Shown here: one piece after another, positions 16,327-25,747 of the stretch
Numbering within the stretch: position 1 is the first letter of the stretch
How the letters are laid out: each line of letters begins with the position of its first letter
Assembly: GCF_025685575.1 (NCBI RefSeq)
Contig: NZ_JAGSYD010000002.1
Coordinates: 62,001 to 126,000 of the forward strand
DNA: 64,000 nt
Direction of reading: 5' to 3'
Origin: Granulicella cerasi
GTDB taxonomy: Bacteria > Acidobacteriota > Terriglobia > Terriglobales > Acidobacteriaceae
Made by a program: the position numbers and the translations under genes
Notes under the pieces: generated by a model
What the model saw: the letters and a program-made list of their open reading frames with translations, nothing else
What the model was told of the DNA's origin: nothing
Database searches by the model: none

Positions 16327-16716
16327 TTAAGCCTTTCTCAAAACGCGCGCCTGAATGAAGCTGCGCACGCACATCGCCGTGAAAACCAGACAGATCACGG
16401 ACATGAAAATCTCTTCCTGCACTGCCGTCGCGGCACCAGAACCGAGCACAAGGCCGGCCTTGTTCACCTTCGCGATCATGATCAGCGCGCGGATACCCGG
16501 GAAAAGGAAACCCAACAAGCCTGCCGTGACCGCAATGTGCATCCACAACATGCGCTGCTTGGCGTTTTCCGTGTTCGCGAGCACACCGCTGAGAATCAGC
16601 ACCAGACCGAACCATGTCGGAATCAGCGCAGTCTTATGCGCGCTGCCCGTCATCACAAAAAACACAACGCCAAGCGCTGCCAACAAAACCCCAAATACGA
16701 TCGTTATCTTCGCCAT
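16327..16716 (-). CDS. Small four-helix membrane protein
   Basis: 129 residues with four hydrophobic spans (MAKITIVFGVLLAALGVVFFV at the N-terminus; then ALIPTWFGLVLILSGVLA, MHIAVTAGLLGFLFPG, and a C-terminal one). I do not assign a domain beyond an uncharacterised membrane family. The ribosome site AGGGAAGAGA precedes the ATG. It lies 1 bp upstream of the ABC exporter and 18 bp after the SCO gene, so the three are probably one operon. Confidence 0.8.
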   Translation of the reverse strand: MAKITIVFGVLLAALGVVFFVMTGSAHKTALIPTWFGLVLILSGVLANTENAKQRMLWMHIAVTAGLLGFLFPGIRALIMIAKVNKAGLVLGSGAATAVQEEIFMSVICLVFTAMCVRSFIQARVLRKA

Positions 16717-16734
16717 GCGAATCTCTTCCCTTTC

Positions 16735-17622
16735 TTACTTTGCAGCCGACTCGATGACGGCGAGCGCATCTTTCACTTGCCAGTCATTACTCGGGTAAAA
16801 AGCCAGCACCTTGCCGTCTGCACCAACGATCACCGTTGATAACGAATGAGCGAGCGAATTATTGTTTCCGGGGGTCACGCCGACGCCGAACCACTTCTCT
16901 ACATCGAGCAATTCACTCTGTGGAGGAGCCGCGAAATCCCAGTGAGCAAAGTCTTCTTTCGTGTATTTGCCCGTGACGCCGCCGCCGTAGCTCCGCAGCA
17001 CCGCGGGCGTGTCGTACTTCGGATCAAAGCTCACACTCAGCAGATGCGTCTTCGCATACACCGACGGGTTCTTTGCCAGCGCAGCGTCGATCTCGGCAAA
17101 ATTGCGGCTCATGCGCGGGCAATAATCCGCAAGCTGGCAGCGCGTGTAGATGAACGTCAACGCCACCACCTTGCCTCTGAACTGCGCGAGCGAAATCGTC
17201 TTCCCCGACTGGTTCAACAGCTTGAAATCAGGCACCGTGTCGCCGACCTTTGGCGTGTGATACACCACGGGCGGCAGGTAGTCGGGCTTTGCCTGGCCCA
17301 CGATCACGACATCATGCAGTCGCAGATTCTTCGGCCCCGCGTCGTCGCGCTCGCTCAGGATCGTCGCGCTGATGCGGTCGCCGGGATGCACTTCCCCCAG
17401 CACCGCGGGGTCGTCCACGCGATACGGCATCGTCATGGCTTCCATGAAGCCGGGAATCGTCTCATGATCGAGCATGATTTCGCTCGAGCTCTTGTCCAGG
17501 CTCACCACTTTGCCATGCACCGCATGCGACTCTGTCTTCATCGGGGCGGTCGGCTTGCGGCAACCACCCAGCATCCCCAACGACAACAGCAGCACTGCGG
17601 CTGAACGCTTACTCCACAACAT
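16735..17622 (-). CDS. SCO1/SenC-family copper protein with N-terminal CusF-like domain, lipoprotein
   Basis: 295 residues from the ATG at 17622 (GAGGTG upstream). The lipobox LGGC near residue 20 predicts an outer-leaflet lipoprotein. Residues about 30-95 (HGKVVSLDKSSSEIMLDH, then GFMEAMTMPYRV) look like the small copper-binding CusF/YdeI-type domain. Residues about 125-290 are the thioredoxin-fold SCO domain: PDFKLLNQSGK, the cysteine pair in CQLADYCPRMS, and the conserved His in SLAHSLSTVIVG. SCO proteins deliver copper to cytochrome oxidase or reduce its cysteines. No oxidase gene is in the window. First gene of the minus-strand operon. Confidence 0.9.
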   Translation of the reverse strand: MLWSKRSAAVLLLSLGMLGGCRKPTAPMKTESHAVHGKVVSLDKSSSEIMLDHETIPGFMEAMTMPYRVDDPAVLGEVHPGDRISATILSERDDAGPKNLRLHDVVIVGQAKPDYLPPVVYHTPKVGDTVPDFKLLNQSGKTISLAQFRGKVVALTFIYTRCQLADYCPRMSRNFAEIDAALAKNPSVYAKTHLLSVSFDPKYDTPAVLRSYGGGVTGKYTKEDFAHWDFAAPPQSELLDVEKWFGVGVTPGNNNSLAHSLSTVIVGADGKVLAFYPSNDWQVKDALAVIESAAK

Positions 17623-17809
17623 CTTGCACCTCGTGTCCAGACTATAGTTTCGCACCATCGGCGCATGGCCGCGTGCTAGGCTACAGGCGAAGCGACTCAG
17701 ACAGGGCCGACCCGGTGCGGCGGCCACTGCGGGTGAGCGCTCCGCTGTCTTCCCCGCTGCGCTACGCAGCCCCGCATGGACGCGCCTCTCCATCAAAGGA
17801 ACGCGCCGC

Positions 17810-18976
17810 GTGCCTTCTTCGCGATCTTCTGCTCCATCAACACCCTGGCTTGCAGCCGGGTTTCTGCTCGCCGGTCTCGGCACCGCAATCCTCGGCCCGG
17901 TGCTGCCGTATGTCGCGAAGATGTGGCACCTCTCCGACGCCAACAGCGGATCGCTCTTCTTCTTCAAGTTTGTCGGCGCTTTCCTCGGCGGAGTCGCCGT
18001 TGCGAGTCATCTTCGCCGTAGCATCACGCTCGGCTCACTGCTCTGCTGCGTAGGTTTTGGCGGCTTTGCGGTCGCGCCGCACGCCTGGCTCGGAGCCATC
18101 GCTCTGCTCGTCGGCGGCTTCGGCCTCGGTCAGATCATCGCGGCCACGAATATCGTCGCAGGCCAGCGATATACGCGCCACACCGGATCGGCTCTCGCCA
18201 CACTGAACTTCTTCTGGGCGCTCGGCGCAGTGGCCACCGGTCTGCTCGCAGCAGCACTGCTTCCGCGTTACGGCTTGCGCGCTCCAGTGCTGCTCTTTGC
18301 TGCGCTCTTCGCCGTCAACGCCGTCGGCGGCTGGATCAGCAGCACCACCTCCGGCACCACGAGCGAAGAAGCACCGGCTGCAAGCATCGCTCTCCCGACG
18401 CGAGAGTTCATCGTCTTCGCTTCGCTGCTGCTGCTGTACGGCGGCCTCGAAACCTGCCTCACAAGCTGGTTGACCACGTTCGCACTGCGTTTCTCAGACG
18501 CGCATGTACTCGGCGGGCAATCCGCTGTCGTGCTCTTCTGGGCTTCGCTGACGGTCGGTCGCCTCTGCGCAGGTGCGCTGTTACGCTTCGTATCGGAGCG
18601 CTTCATGCAGCTGGCGAGCGTTTTCCTCGCGTTCTTCATGATCGTCACCCTCAGCCTTACGCAGCACGCATGGATGCTCTCCGCGCTCTGCATCGCCCTT
18701 GGTCTCACGCTCGCGGCATACTTTCCGGCGATCTTCGGAATGCTGCTACAAAAGAGTCCGCCACCGCGCGTCGCCGGTATCGTTCTCGCGTCTTCGGGGC
18801 TGGGAGCCGCAGGATTTCCCTGGCTGATGGGCGTCGTTTCGACCGCGACGCACTCGCTACGCAAGGGGATGCTCGTGCCCGCCGGGGTTGCACTGGTCAT
18901 GCTCGTGATCGGCGCACTCTGGCTGCCGACACAGAAACCCACAGGCGAAGCTGAGGCGAACGTCGTATCCTCATAA
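17810..18976 (+). CDS. MFS transporter (FucP/sugar-permease-like)
   Basis: 388 residues with 12 hydrophobic segments (first: AAGFLLAGLGTAILGPVLPYV). The start is the GTG at 17810, with AAAGGA 9 nt upstream. The pattern of short loops and GGFGLGQIIAATNIVAG resembles the fucose-permease/Bsc6 branch of the major facilitator superfamily, which carries sugars or small metabolites with protons; the substrate is unknown. It is divergent from the SCO gene. The 187-bp spacer carries GC-rich inverted elements, none of which I can identify as a known riboswitch. The AddB-like gene starts 5 bp after its stop, so they may be cotranscribed. Confidence 0.85.
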   Translation: MPSSRSSAPSTPWLAAGFLLAGLGTAILGPVLPYVAKMWHLSDANSGSLFFFKFVGAFLGGVAVASHLRRSITLGSLLCCVGFGGFAVAPHAWLGAIALLVGGFGLGQIIAATNIVAGQRYTRHTGSALATLNFFWALGAVATGLLAAALLPRYGLRAPVLLFAALFAVNAVGGWISSTTSGTTSEEAPAASIALPTREFIVFASLLLLYGGLETCLTSWLTTFALRFSDAHVLGGQSAVVLFWASLTVGRLCAGALLRFVSERFMQLASVFLAFFMIVTLSLTQHAWMLSALCIALGLTLAAYFPAIFGMLLQKSPPPRVAGIVLASSGLGAAGFPWLMGVVSTATHSLRKGMLVPAGVALVMLVIGALWLPTQKPTGEAEANVVSS

Positions 18977-18981
18977 GCACG

Positions 18982-21663
18982 ATGCCCGCGCGTTCCACCA
19001 AGCTTCCCGAGCTGCTTCGATCTCTTGAAGAAGGCACGTTGCTGCTGACACCCGATGCAGCGGCGGCGGCGAGCTGGAGACGTCTGCACGACGACGCGCA
19101 GCGACAGGCCGGCAAACAACTCTGGCAGCCCGCAAACATTCTCTGCTGGAACGAGTGGCTTCGCCGACTGCACACAGAACTCGTCGTTGCCGGGCATGAA
19201 GAGCGCATTCTGCTGAACGCCGCGCAGGAGCATAGCCTGTGGCGCGAGGTCGTCCTCGCGGACCCCGAGCATTCACTGCTCGCCCCAGCGGACTCGCTCG
19301 CCGAACTCGCGTTTGATGGCTTCCGCACAGCTTCGGCCTGGCAGGTAGAGACGAACCTGCGCCACACCGCAGTGACGCACGATGCCCGACGCTTCGCCGC
19401 CTGGGTGGAACACTTCCAGCGCATGACGTCGCGCGATCATCTGCTGCCCGGTGCGCAGCTCGAGCGTGCGCTCGTCGAGCGGTTGAGACAGCATCACGTC
19501 CCGCTACTCAAGCGCATCCTTCTTCTCGGCTTTGACGAAGTGCTGCCTGCACAAGTGCATCTGCTCGACGCCTTCGCGAGCGCAGGCACACGTGTCGTCG
19601 AACTGGCGTATGACCACGCCCGGCCTGTCGCTCATTCCGCTACCGTTCTGCCGGACGAAACGAAGGAGTTGCGCTTCGGACTTCGGTGGCTGCGTCATTA
19701 TCTTGACGCGCACCCCGGCCATCACGCGGCGATCGTGGTGCCGGACCTTCAGGAGATCGCGCCCACGCTTGAGCCGCTTCTCGGCGAAATCTTCGCGCCC
19801 TGGATACAGGACGTGGCCGCAGAAAACACCATCGTGCCGTGGCAAAACGACATTGCCAGCCCCTTGCGAAACAACCTGATGGTGCGTTCCGCGATCGACC
19901 TGCTGGCCTGGGTGCTTGGGCCTCTGAGCCTGCAGCGTCTGAGCGCTTTGCTCACCTCGCCGTACACAGGTCTGGCTCCCGATCCGGATGCCGCCGCGCG
20001 CTTCGATGCCTTTGTCATTCAGCCGTGCATGCTGCTGCGTCCGGAGATGACGCTCTTCTTCGCGCAGCAGCTTGCGCGAGAGAAGCCACAACATGCGGCC
20101 ATCGCAGAGTGGCTGTACAAGCTGCATCAGTTTGCGATGGAGACTGCGGCGCTTCCGCCACGGCGCAGCTTCGCGCAGTGGACCGACACGCTCTGGCTGC
20201 TGCTGAAGACCGCTTCGTGGGCCGACGCGCGCCCGCTTGACGCGCAGGAGACCGAGGTCCGCGAAGCATTCGCCTCCGTCGTCGATCAGATGGCCACGCT
20301 GGACTTTCAGCCGCAGCGCGTTACGTTGACCGAGTTCGCCAGAGAGTTCGAGCGCCAACTCGGTGCGACCGCCACGCCGACGCACACTGCCGCAAACATC
20401 CACATCATGACGCCCGAGGCCGCCGCTTCGCAGGTCTTCGACGCGCTGCTCTTTCTGCGTGCCACGGACGATAAGCTGCCATCCCCGCTGCGCGCGCACC
20501 CGCTGATCGATCGCAACCTGCAGCGCGCACACGGCATGCCCGGCACAGACGGGTCGCTCGATCTTCAGCGCGCCCAGAGACTCTTTGCGAAGCTCCTTCA
20601 GGCCGCCCCCACGGCGCTGTTCACCACGGCGGCTGAGTCGCCGCAAGCGAAGCTGCGCCCCTCGCCGTTTCTCAGCACGATTCCTGAGGTGGCTGCCTGC
20701 ACGTTGTTGCCTCCGGAACAGCGTGACGAAACCGTGCAGCTGGAGAGTTTCGCAGACATCGAGCCACTACCCCTGCTGCCGTCTCCGCAAGTGCGCGGCG
20801 GCGCTCGCGTATTGAAGCAACAGGCAGCATGTGGCTTCCTCGCCTTTGCTGAACTGCGTCTGGGCGGTCATGACATCGAGTCCGGCGATGCTGGTTTCAA
20901 TGCCATCGACAGCGGCAATGTGCTGCATGAAGCGCTGGAAGAGTTCTGGCGCGAGACGAAATCGCAGGCCGAGCTACTGGCGATGGATCAGCAGCAGCGC
21001 CACCAGGCCATCGTCGACGCCGTCGACAAAGCGTTGCAACGCTACCGCACGCAGGACCGCTGGGACGTGGCCTACCTCGCGCTCTATCGTGAGCGCATGA
21101 TCTCGCTGCTTCACGCGTGGATGCCCTTCGAACTCGAGCGAGGCCCGTTCACCGTTATCGCCTTCGAGGAGAAGACCACCGCCTCTATCGGACCGTTGGA
21201 GTTGACGCTCCGCATGGATCGCATCGACCGTGTGCGCGACAACGGCATGGTCTACATCGACTACAAAACCGGCGCGTCGGCAACACCTTCGTCGTGGGCA
21301 GGAGACCGCCCCGAAGAACCACAGCTTCCGCTTTATGCGTTGCAGGGTGAAGTGGCGCAGCTCAGCGGCCTTGCCTTTGCACGCCTCCGCGCCGGGGAGC
21401 AGATGCAGTATCAGGGTTGGGCGATCGAAGACGGAATTCTGCCTGAAAAAGGCTCTACGACCGTGGATTTCGAAGACCACGTTGCGGCCTGGAAGGATGC
21501 GTTGACGAACCTCGCGCATCAATTCGCCGACGGCCGGGCCGAGGTCGCGCCGAAGGATCCCACGGTAAACTGCAAGCACTGTGCACAGCGTCTGCTCTGC
21601 CGCGTGAACATCGACGCACTGCTTCAGCATGTTGAAGAGTCGGAGGAGGCATCGCATGGGTAA
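18982..21663 (+). CDS. AddB-like PD-(D/E)XK nuclease with Fe-S cysteines (DNA double-strand-break processing)
   Basis: 893 residues. The N-terminal two thirds looks like a degenerate helicase-type AddB scaffold (LLTPDAAAAASWRRLH; ILLLGFDEVLPAQVHLLDAF) without an intact Walker A. The C-terminal nuclease domain has RMDRIDRV...YIDYKTG (Asp760, Lys762). Cys617 with Cys864, Cys867 and Cys873 (NCKHCAQRLLC) matches the AddB iron-sulphur staple, C...Cx2Cx5C. The next gene, an AddA-like helicase-nuclease, starts inside its last codons (8-nt overlap), so the two form a complex in all likelihood. It resembles the family annotated as 'probable DNA repair protein' next to UvrD-type helicases rather than Bacillus AddB proper. 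Confidence 0.88.
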   Translation: MPARSTKLPELLRSLEEGTLLLTPDAAAAASWRRLHDDAQRQAGKQLWQPANILCWNEWLRRLHTELVVAGHEERILLNAAQEHSLWREVVLADPEHSLLAPADSLAELAFDGFRTASAWQVETNLRHTAVTHDARRFAAWVEHFQRMTSRDHLLPGAQLERALVERLRQHHVPLLKRILLLGFDEVLPAQVHLLDAFASAGTRVVELAYDHARPVAHSATVLPDETKELRFGLRWLRHYLDAHPGHHAAIVVPDLQEIAPTLEPLLGEIFAPWIQDVAAENTIVPWQNDIASPLRNNLMVRSAIDLLAWVLGPLSLQRLSALLTSPYTGLAPDPDAAARFDAFVIQPCMLLRPEMTLFFAQQLAREKPQHAAIAEWLYKLHQFAMETAALPPRRSFAQWTDTLWLLLKTASWADARPLDAQETEVREAFASVVDQMATLDFQPQRVTLTEFAREFERQLGATATPTHTAANIHIMTPEAAASQVFDALLFLRATDDKLPSPLRAHPLIDRNLQRAHGMPGTDGSLDLQRAQRLFAKLLQAAPTALFTTAAESPQAKLRPSPFLSTIPEVAACTLLPPEQRDETVQLESFADIEPLPLLPSPQVRGGARVLKQQAACGFLAFAELRLGGHDIESGDAGFNAIDSGNVLHEALEEFWRETKSQAELLAMDQQQRHQAIVDAVDKALQRYRTQDRWDVAYLALYRERMISLLHAWMPFELERGPFTVIAFEEKTTASIGPLELTLRMDRIDRVRDNGMVYIDYKTGASATPSSWAGDRPEEPQLPLYALQGEVAQLSGLAFARLRAGEQMQYQGWAIEDGILPEKGSTTVDFEDHVAAWKDALTNLAHQFADGRAEVAPKDPTVNCKHCAQRLLCRVNIDALLQHVEESEEASHG

Positions 21664-24600
21664 GCTCCTCAGCTTCGCCAGCGATCCACCTCCCCCTTCA
21701 GCGATGACGTTGGACGCTCCGGCGCGCCTCGAGGCGCTGGACACGACGCGCAGCTTCATCGTCGAAGCGCCCGCAGGCTCCGGCAAAACGGGCCTGATGG
21801 TCCAGCGCTTCCTCGGCCTCCTGCTCGACCCGCTTGTGCAACTCCCCGAAGAAGTGCTCGCCATCACGTTCACCCGCAAGGCGACGGCGGAGTTCGGCGA
21901 GCGCGTTCTTCACCAGCTACGCGACGCCCGCTCCGGGCAACCGCTTGCCGAGACGGCCCCGTACTTCGAACGCGAAACCCGCAGGCTCGCCGAAGCGGCT
22001 CTCGCGCGTGATGCGCAGCTGCAGTGGCGCCTGCTCGAGGGTGGTCGCTCGCTGAATATCCGCTCCATCGACTCGGTCTCCGCGGCCATCGCAAGCGCAG
22101 TGCCGGTGCTCTCTGGCGGCAAGCGCACACCGGTTGAAGACGCGGAGAGCCTCTTCCTGCAGGCTGCACGGCGCGTCTCCTTCCAACTCGGAGGACCGGA
22201 CGCGACCCTGCACGACGCGCTGCACACCATCTTCCTGCATCGCGATGCTCGGCTCGACCAGGTGGAGAAACTCATCGCGCAGATGCTCGCACGGCGCGAG
22301 CAATGGATCACGCTGGTGCCGCTCGATGCCGAGCACCTCACCGATGAGCACCTGGACAACGAGCTTCGTCCGAGGCTGGAAGCTGCGCTCTCGGCGATCG
22401 TGGTGGATGGACTGCGCCGCGTCCATGCGCTCACCCCCGCGAGTGTGCTCGAGGAGCTGACGATCCTCGCCAGACACTGCAGTGAGCTGGAGGCACCGCC
22501 CGCCAATCGCTTCGCCGGCTGGCGAGAACGCGCGAACGCACCCACCTTTGCAGCGGACGATCTGCCGCTGTGGAGTTCGCTGACACACCTTCTGCTCACC
22601 GCCTCCAAGAGCGGCGACTGGCGCAAACGCATCACCGCAAAAGACCTCAAGATCGAGCTCCCCACAAGTTCGTGCAAGCAACTCAAGCTGCTGATCGACG
22701 AGATGCAGAACGATGCGTTGGCGGCTGCGCTGCGCGGCGTGCAGACGCTTCCCTCGCCTCGGTACAGCGACGACGAATGGAAGATCGTTAAAGCGCTCTT
22801 CCGCGTACTGCGTCACGCGCTCGCCGAGCTGAAAGTACTCTTCGCCGAGCGTGGCGAGTCGGACTTCGCCGAGCTTTCACTGGACGCGCGACAGGCCCTG
22901 CGGGCCGAGCCCATGATCGCCGACATCGCTCTCGCAGGCGGCGGCGAGCTGCGCCATATTCTCGTGGATGAAATGCAGGACACCTCGGCCGCGCAGTACG
23001 ATCTGCTCGAGCTCCTCACCCGCTCCTGGGACACGCAACGCACGCTCTTCGTCGTCGGCGATCCGAAGCAGTCAATCTACGCCTTCCGCCAGGCGGACGT
23101 GGCGCGCTTCCTGCAGACCACGCGCGAACGCCAACTCGGCAACATCACGATGGACGCGCTTCAACTCACCGCGAACTTCCGTTCGCAGAGCCATATGGTC
23201 GAAGGCTTCAACGAGATCTTCCGCCACGTATTCCTCGATCCGAACGATCCTCTGCTGCGTCAAGACTCAACGGAGGTGCCGTTCGTCGCCGCGGATGCGG
23301 TGCTGCCCGCCAGCGTGCCCGAAGCTATCGTATGGCACACCACGATCCTCAGCAACAGCAAGGGGCCGGACAGCATCCGCGCAGCCGAGTATCAGCGCAA
23401 CGAAGCCGCAGAGGTGCGCGCCATCGTGGAGCAGAGTCTTGAGCGCGAGGACGTCAAAAAGATCGCTATTCTCGCACGCTCGCGCAGCATTCTGCGCAAA
23501 GTTTCAGCCGAGCTTACAACGCACGGCATCGCAAGCAGGGCGGTCGAGATCGACCTGCTGAACGAGCGGCAGGAGGTGCTCGATGCGCTGGCGTTGACAC
23601 GTGCATTGCTGCATCCGGCGGACCGCATTGCATGGCTGGCGGTGCTGCGTGCGCCATGGTGCGGGCTCTCGCTCGCAGATCTGCTCGCCCTCACCGGCGA
23701 GGCGCGCGAAGACCGCGAAATCTCCATCGCTGCGCTCGTCGAATCCCGCAGCCACCTGCTAAGCGACGAAGGACAACGCCTGCTCGAGCGCGCATGGACC
23801 GCACTCGCGGGAGCATTAGTGCAACGCGGGAAGCTTCCACTCGCCACGCTCGTAGAGCGCACCTGGCTTACGCTCGGCGGTGATGTGGCGCTTGCCGTGG
23901 AACCACGCCGCAACGTGGATCGCTTCTTCCTGCTGCTGCGACAACTGGAAGCAGCAGCGCAAGGCGCGCTCGATCTCCAAGCGATCACGAACGCACTCGA
24001 CCGTCTCTATGCCGAGCCAGACTCGACACCGACAAAGGTTGAGCTCATGACGATCCACAAGGCCAAGGGACTGGAGTGGGACGTCGTGATCGTGCCGGGC
24101 CTCGAGCGTCAGCCACCGCGCGAGAAGGCCGAGTTGCTCGACTGGCTGCAGTTGGACGACAACCCTGACGGAGCCGGAACCTTCATCCTCTCCCCCGTCG
24201 AACGTGCGGGCGAGTCGACACGAACGCTGAACCAATGGCTGAGGCGTGTACGCCAACAGCGCCAGCGCGCCGAAAACCGCCGCGTCTTCTATGTGGCCTG
24301 CACCCGGGCGCGCCACGAGCTTCACCTCTTCGCGATGCGGAAGCAACTGAAAAGCGGCGAACTCAATCAGCCGGCCGCAGGATCATTACTCGAAGCCGCA
24401 CTCGAGGCGGTGGCTCCGCAGTTTGCCAACGCCGTGGACGCAAGAGCACGCGAGGCGACGACGCAGTCCGAGTCCGAGCCGGCCACTGAAACGATAGAGA
24501 TTGCCGCGACAGCAACGCCTGAGCCGCTGCCAGAACAGCGTCAGCCCGCTGTCATCGAACGGCTGCCGCTCAGCTTCAATCCCCGCGCCCGGTTCACAAT

Positions 24601-25243
24601 GCCAGAAGACGCCGAGATGAAGCTTGAAGTGCGGCCAGCCTTTGATCGCCCCGAAGGGTCCTTCGCCGCGCGTGCCTTCGGCAATGTGGTGCATCGCTTT
24701 CTCGAGCATCTTGCCGAGCGCCTCGCCAGCGGCTTCTCCGCCGAGACATTACAGCGCGACATCTCCAACTGGGAGCCCCGCTTCGTCGCGAGCCTGCGTG
24801 GCGAGGGCCTGGCCATGCGACTCGCCGCGCATGAAGCGCACCGTGTCGCGCGCGCGCTCGAGAAGACCCTGACAGACCCGGTCGGTCTCTGGCTCCTGCA
24901 ACCGCATGAAGGAGCGCAGAGCGAGGCTGGCTTCACCACGCTGCAGCGAACCTCACGCGCCGACCGCAGCTTCCTCGCCGGCGACGCCGTCGGCTCCTCC
25001 GGCAACTCCACGTTGTGGATCGTTGATTTCAAGACCACCGAGCAGGGTGCTCGCAGCGACGAGCAGTTCCGCGCGCAGGAACTCGATAAATATCGCCCGC
25101 AGCTCGAGAGCTATGCCGCGCAACTTCGCCTCGACGCGCGCACACCTGCTCAGATTCGGCTCGCTCTTTACTATCCCTTGAGCTCGACGCTCGTCGAATG
25201 GAGATATGACATCGCCGGTGATACCACTTCAAGCCCGGCATAA
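21656..25243 (+). CDS. AddA-like UvrD/RecB-type helicase-nuclease
   Basis: 1195 residues; ATG at 21656 with GGAGGAGG upstream. Superfamily-1A helicase: Walker A EAPAGSGKTGLM (residues about 38-45), ITFTRKATAEF (motif Ia), LVDEMQDTSAAQYDLL (motif II), VGDPKQSIYAFRQAD (III), LTANFRS (IV), MTIHKAKGLEWDVV (V) and RVFYVACTRAR (VI). A C-terminal PD-(D/E)XK nuclease domain ends with IVDFKTT (Asp1124, Lys1126) and QLESYAAQLR. With the upstream AddB-like protein it should resect double-strand breaks for RecA, as AddAB or RecBCD do. Chi recognition cannot be judged. Confidence 0.93.
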   Translation: MGKLLSFASDPPPPSAMTLDAPARLEALDTTRSFIVEAPAGSGKTGLMVQRFLGLLLDPLVQLPEEVLAITFTRKATAEFGERVLHQLRDARSGQPLAETAPYFERETRRLAEAALARDAQLQWRLLEGGRSLNIRSIDSVSAAIASAVPVLSGGKRTPVEDAESLFLQAARRVSFQLGGPDATLHDALHTIFLHRDARLDQVEKLIAQMLARREQWITLVPLDAEHLTDEHLDNELRPRLEAALSAIVVDGLRRVHALTPASVLEELTILARHCSELEAPPANRFAGWRERANAPTFAADDLPLWSSLTHLLLTASKSGDWRKRITAKDLKIELPTSSCKQLKLLIDEMQNDALAAALRGVQTLPSPRYSDDEWKIVKALFRVLRHALAELKVLFAERGESDFAELSLDARQALRAEPMIADIALAGGGELRHILVDEMQDTSAAQYDLLELLTRSWDTQRTLFVVGDPKQSIYAFRQADVARFLQTTRERQLGNITMDALQLTANFRSQSHMVEGFNEIFRHVFLDPNDPLLRQDSTEVPFVAADAVLPASVPEAIVWHTTILSNSKGPDSIRAAEYQRNEAAEVRAIVEQSLEREDVKKIAILARSRSILRKVSAELTTHGIASRAVEIDLLNERQEVLDALALTRALLHPADRIAWLAVLRAPWCGLSLADLLALTGEAREDREISIAALVESRSHLLSDEGQRLLERAWTALAGALVQRGKLPLATLVERTWLTLGGDVALAVEPRRNVDRFFLLLRQLEAAAQGALDLQAITNALDRLYAEPDSTPTKVELMTIHKAKGLEWDVVIVPGLERQPPREKAELLDWLQLDDNPDGAGTFILSPVERAGESTRTLNQWLRRVRQQRQRAENRRVFYVACTRARHELHLFAMRKQLKSGELNQPAAGSLLEAALEAVAPQFANAVDARAREATTQSESEPATETIEIAATATPEPLPEQRQPAVIERLPLSFNPRARFTMPEDAEMKLEVRPAFDRPEGSFAARAFGNVVHRFLEHLAERLASGFSAETLQRDISNWEPRFVASLRGEGLAMRLAAHEAHRVARALEKTLTDPVGLWLLQPHEGAQSEAGFTTLQRTSRADRSFLAGDAVGSSGNSTLWIVDFKTTEQGARSDEQFRAQELDKYRPQLESYAAQLRLDARTPAQIRLALYYPLSSTLVEWRYDIAGDTTSSPA

Positions 25244-25260
25244 CACCCCAGGGGTAATCC

Positions 25261-25272
25261 GTTACCGGTAAC
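25261..25272. promoter_or_regulatory. Perfect 12-bp palindrome upstream of the two-component genes
   Basis: GTTACCGGTAAC, 77 bp upstream of the response-regulator start; a second odd palindrome, ACCCCAGGGGT, lies at 25245-25255. Both sit in the 105-bp spacer after the helicase stop, so they could be an operator for the two-component operon. No regulator is identified. Confidence 0.4.
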
Positions 25273-25348
25273 CCAGGTGGTATGCTGCGAACACGCCGGG
25301 TTGCGTCCGATGGTGGAGGCTCCGCAGGCAAAGGAAAGGACGGTCTCC

Positions 25349-25747
25349 GTGGTTTCCACCCCGGGTCCACTCGTGCTGTGCGTAGACGACGAAAAGGTCG
25401 GCCTGCAAGTGCGCAAGCTCTTGCTGGAACGTGCAGGTTATCGCGTGCTGACCGCTCCTGACGGGCCCTCCGGCCTCGACGCTTTCTCCGCCCATCCTGT
25501 AGAGGCTGTTGTGCTAGATTTCGCCATGCCCGGCATGAACGGTGGAGAGGTTGCCGCCATGATGCGTGCGACCAAGCCCGAAGTTCCGATCCTTCTGCTC
25601 TCAGCGTATCTCGGCCTGCCGCCCGAAGTCACAGCGCTGTTCACCGTTTATATGACCAAGGGCGAAGGCGCGCCCGCGTTACTGCAACGCCTGGGAGACA
25701 TCCTGCCGCTCGAGGCGAACGCCGTACAGCAACGGGAGCCCGCGTGA
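25349..25747 (+). CDS. Single-domain response regulator (receiver)
   Basis: 132 residues from the GTG at 25349, chosen because AAGGAAAGGA lies 8 nt upstream; an ATG at 25310 is open but lacks such a site. It is a CheY-like receiver: CVDDEK acidic pair, phospho-acceptor Asp57 in VVLDFAMPGMNG, LLLSA, and the conserved Lys in YMTKGEG. No output domain follows, so it signals by protein contact or passes phosphate on. Its TGA overlaps the GTG of the kinase gene, so the pair is translationally coupled. Confidence 0.88.
   Translation: MVSTPGPLVLCVDDEKVGLQVRKLLLERAGYRVLTAPDGPSGLDAFSAHPVEAVVLDFAMPGMNGGEVAAMMRATKPEVPILLLSAYLGLPPEVTALFTVYMTKGEGAPALLQRLGDILPLEANAVQQREPA

Noticed and set aside
17640-17800. 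GC-rich leader before the MFS gene that superficially resembles part of a cobalamin riboswitch
   Set aside because: The conserved core (AGCCAGGAGACC-like box) is not present in full, so I do not call a riboswitch.
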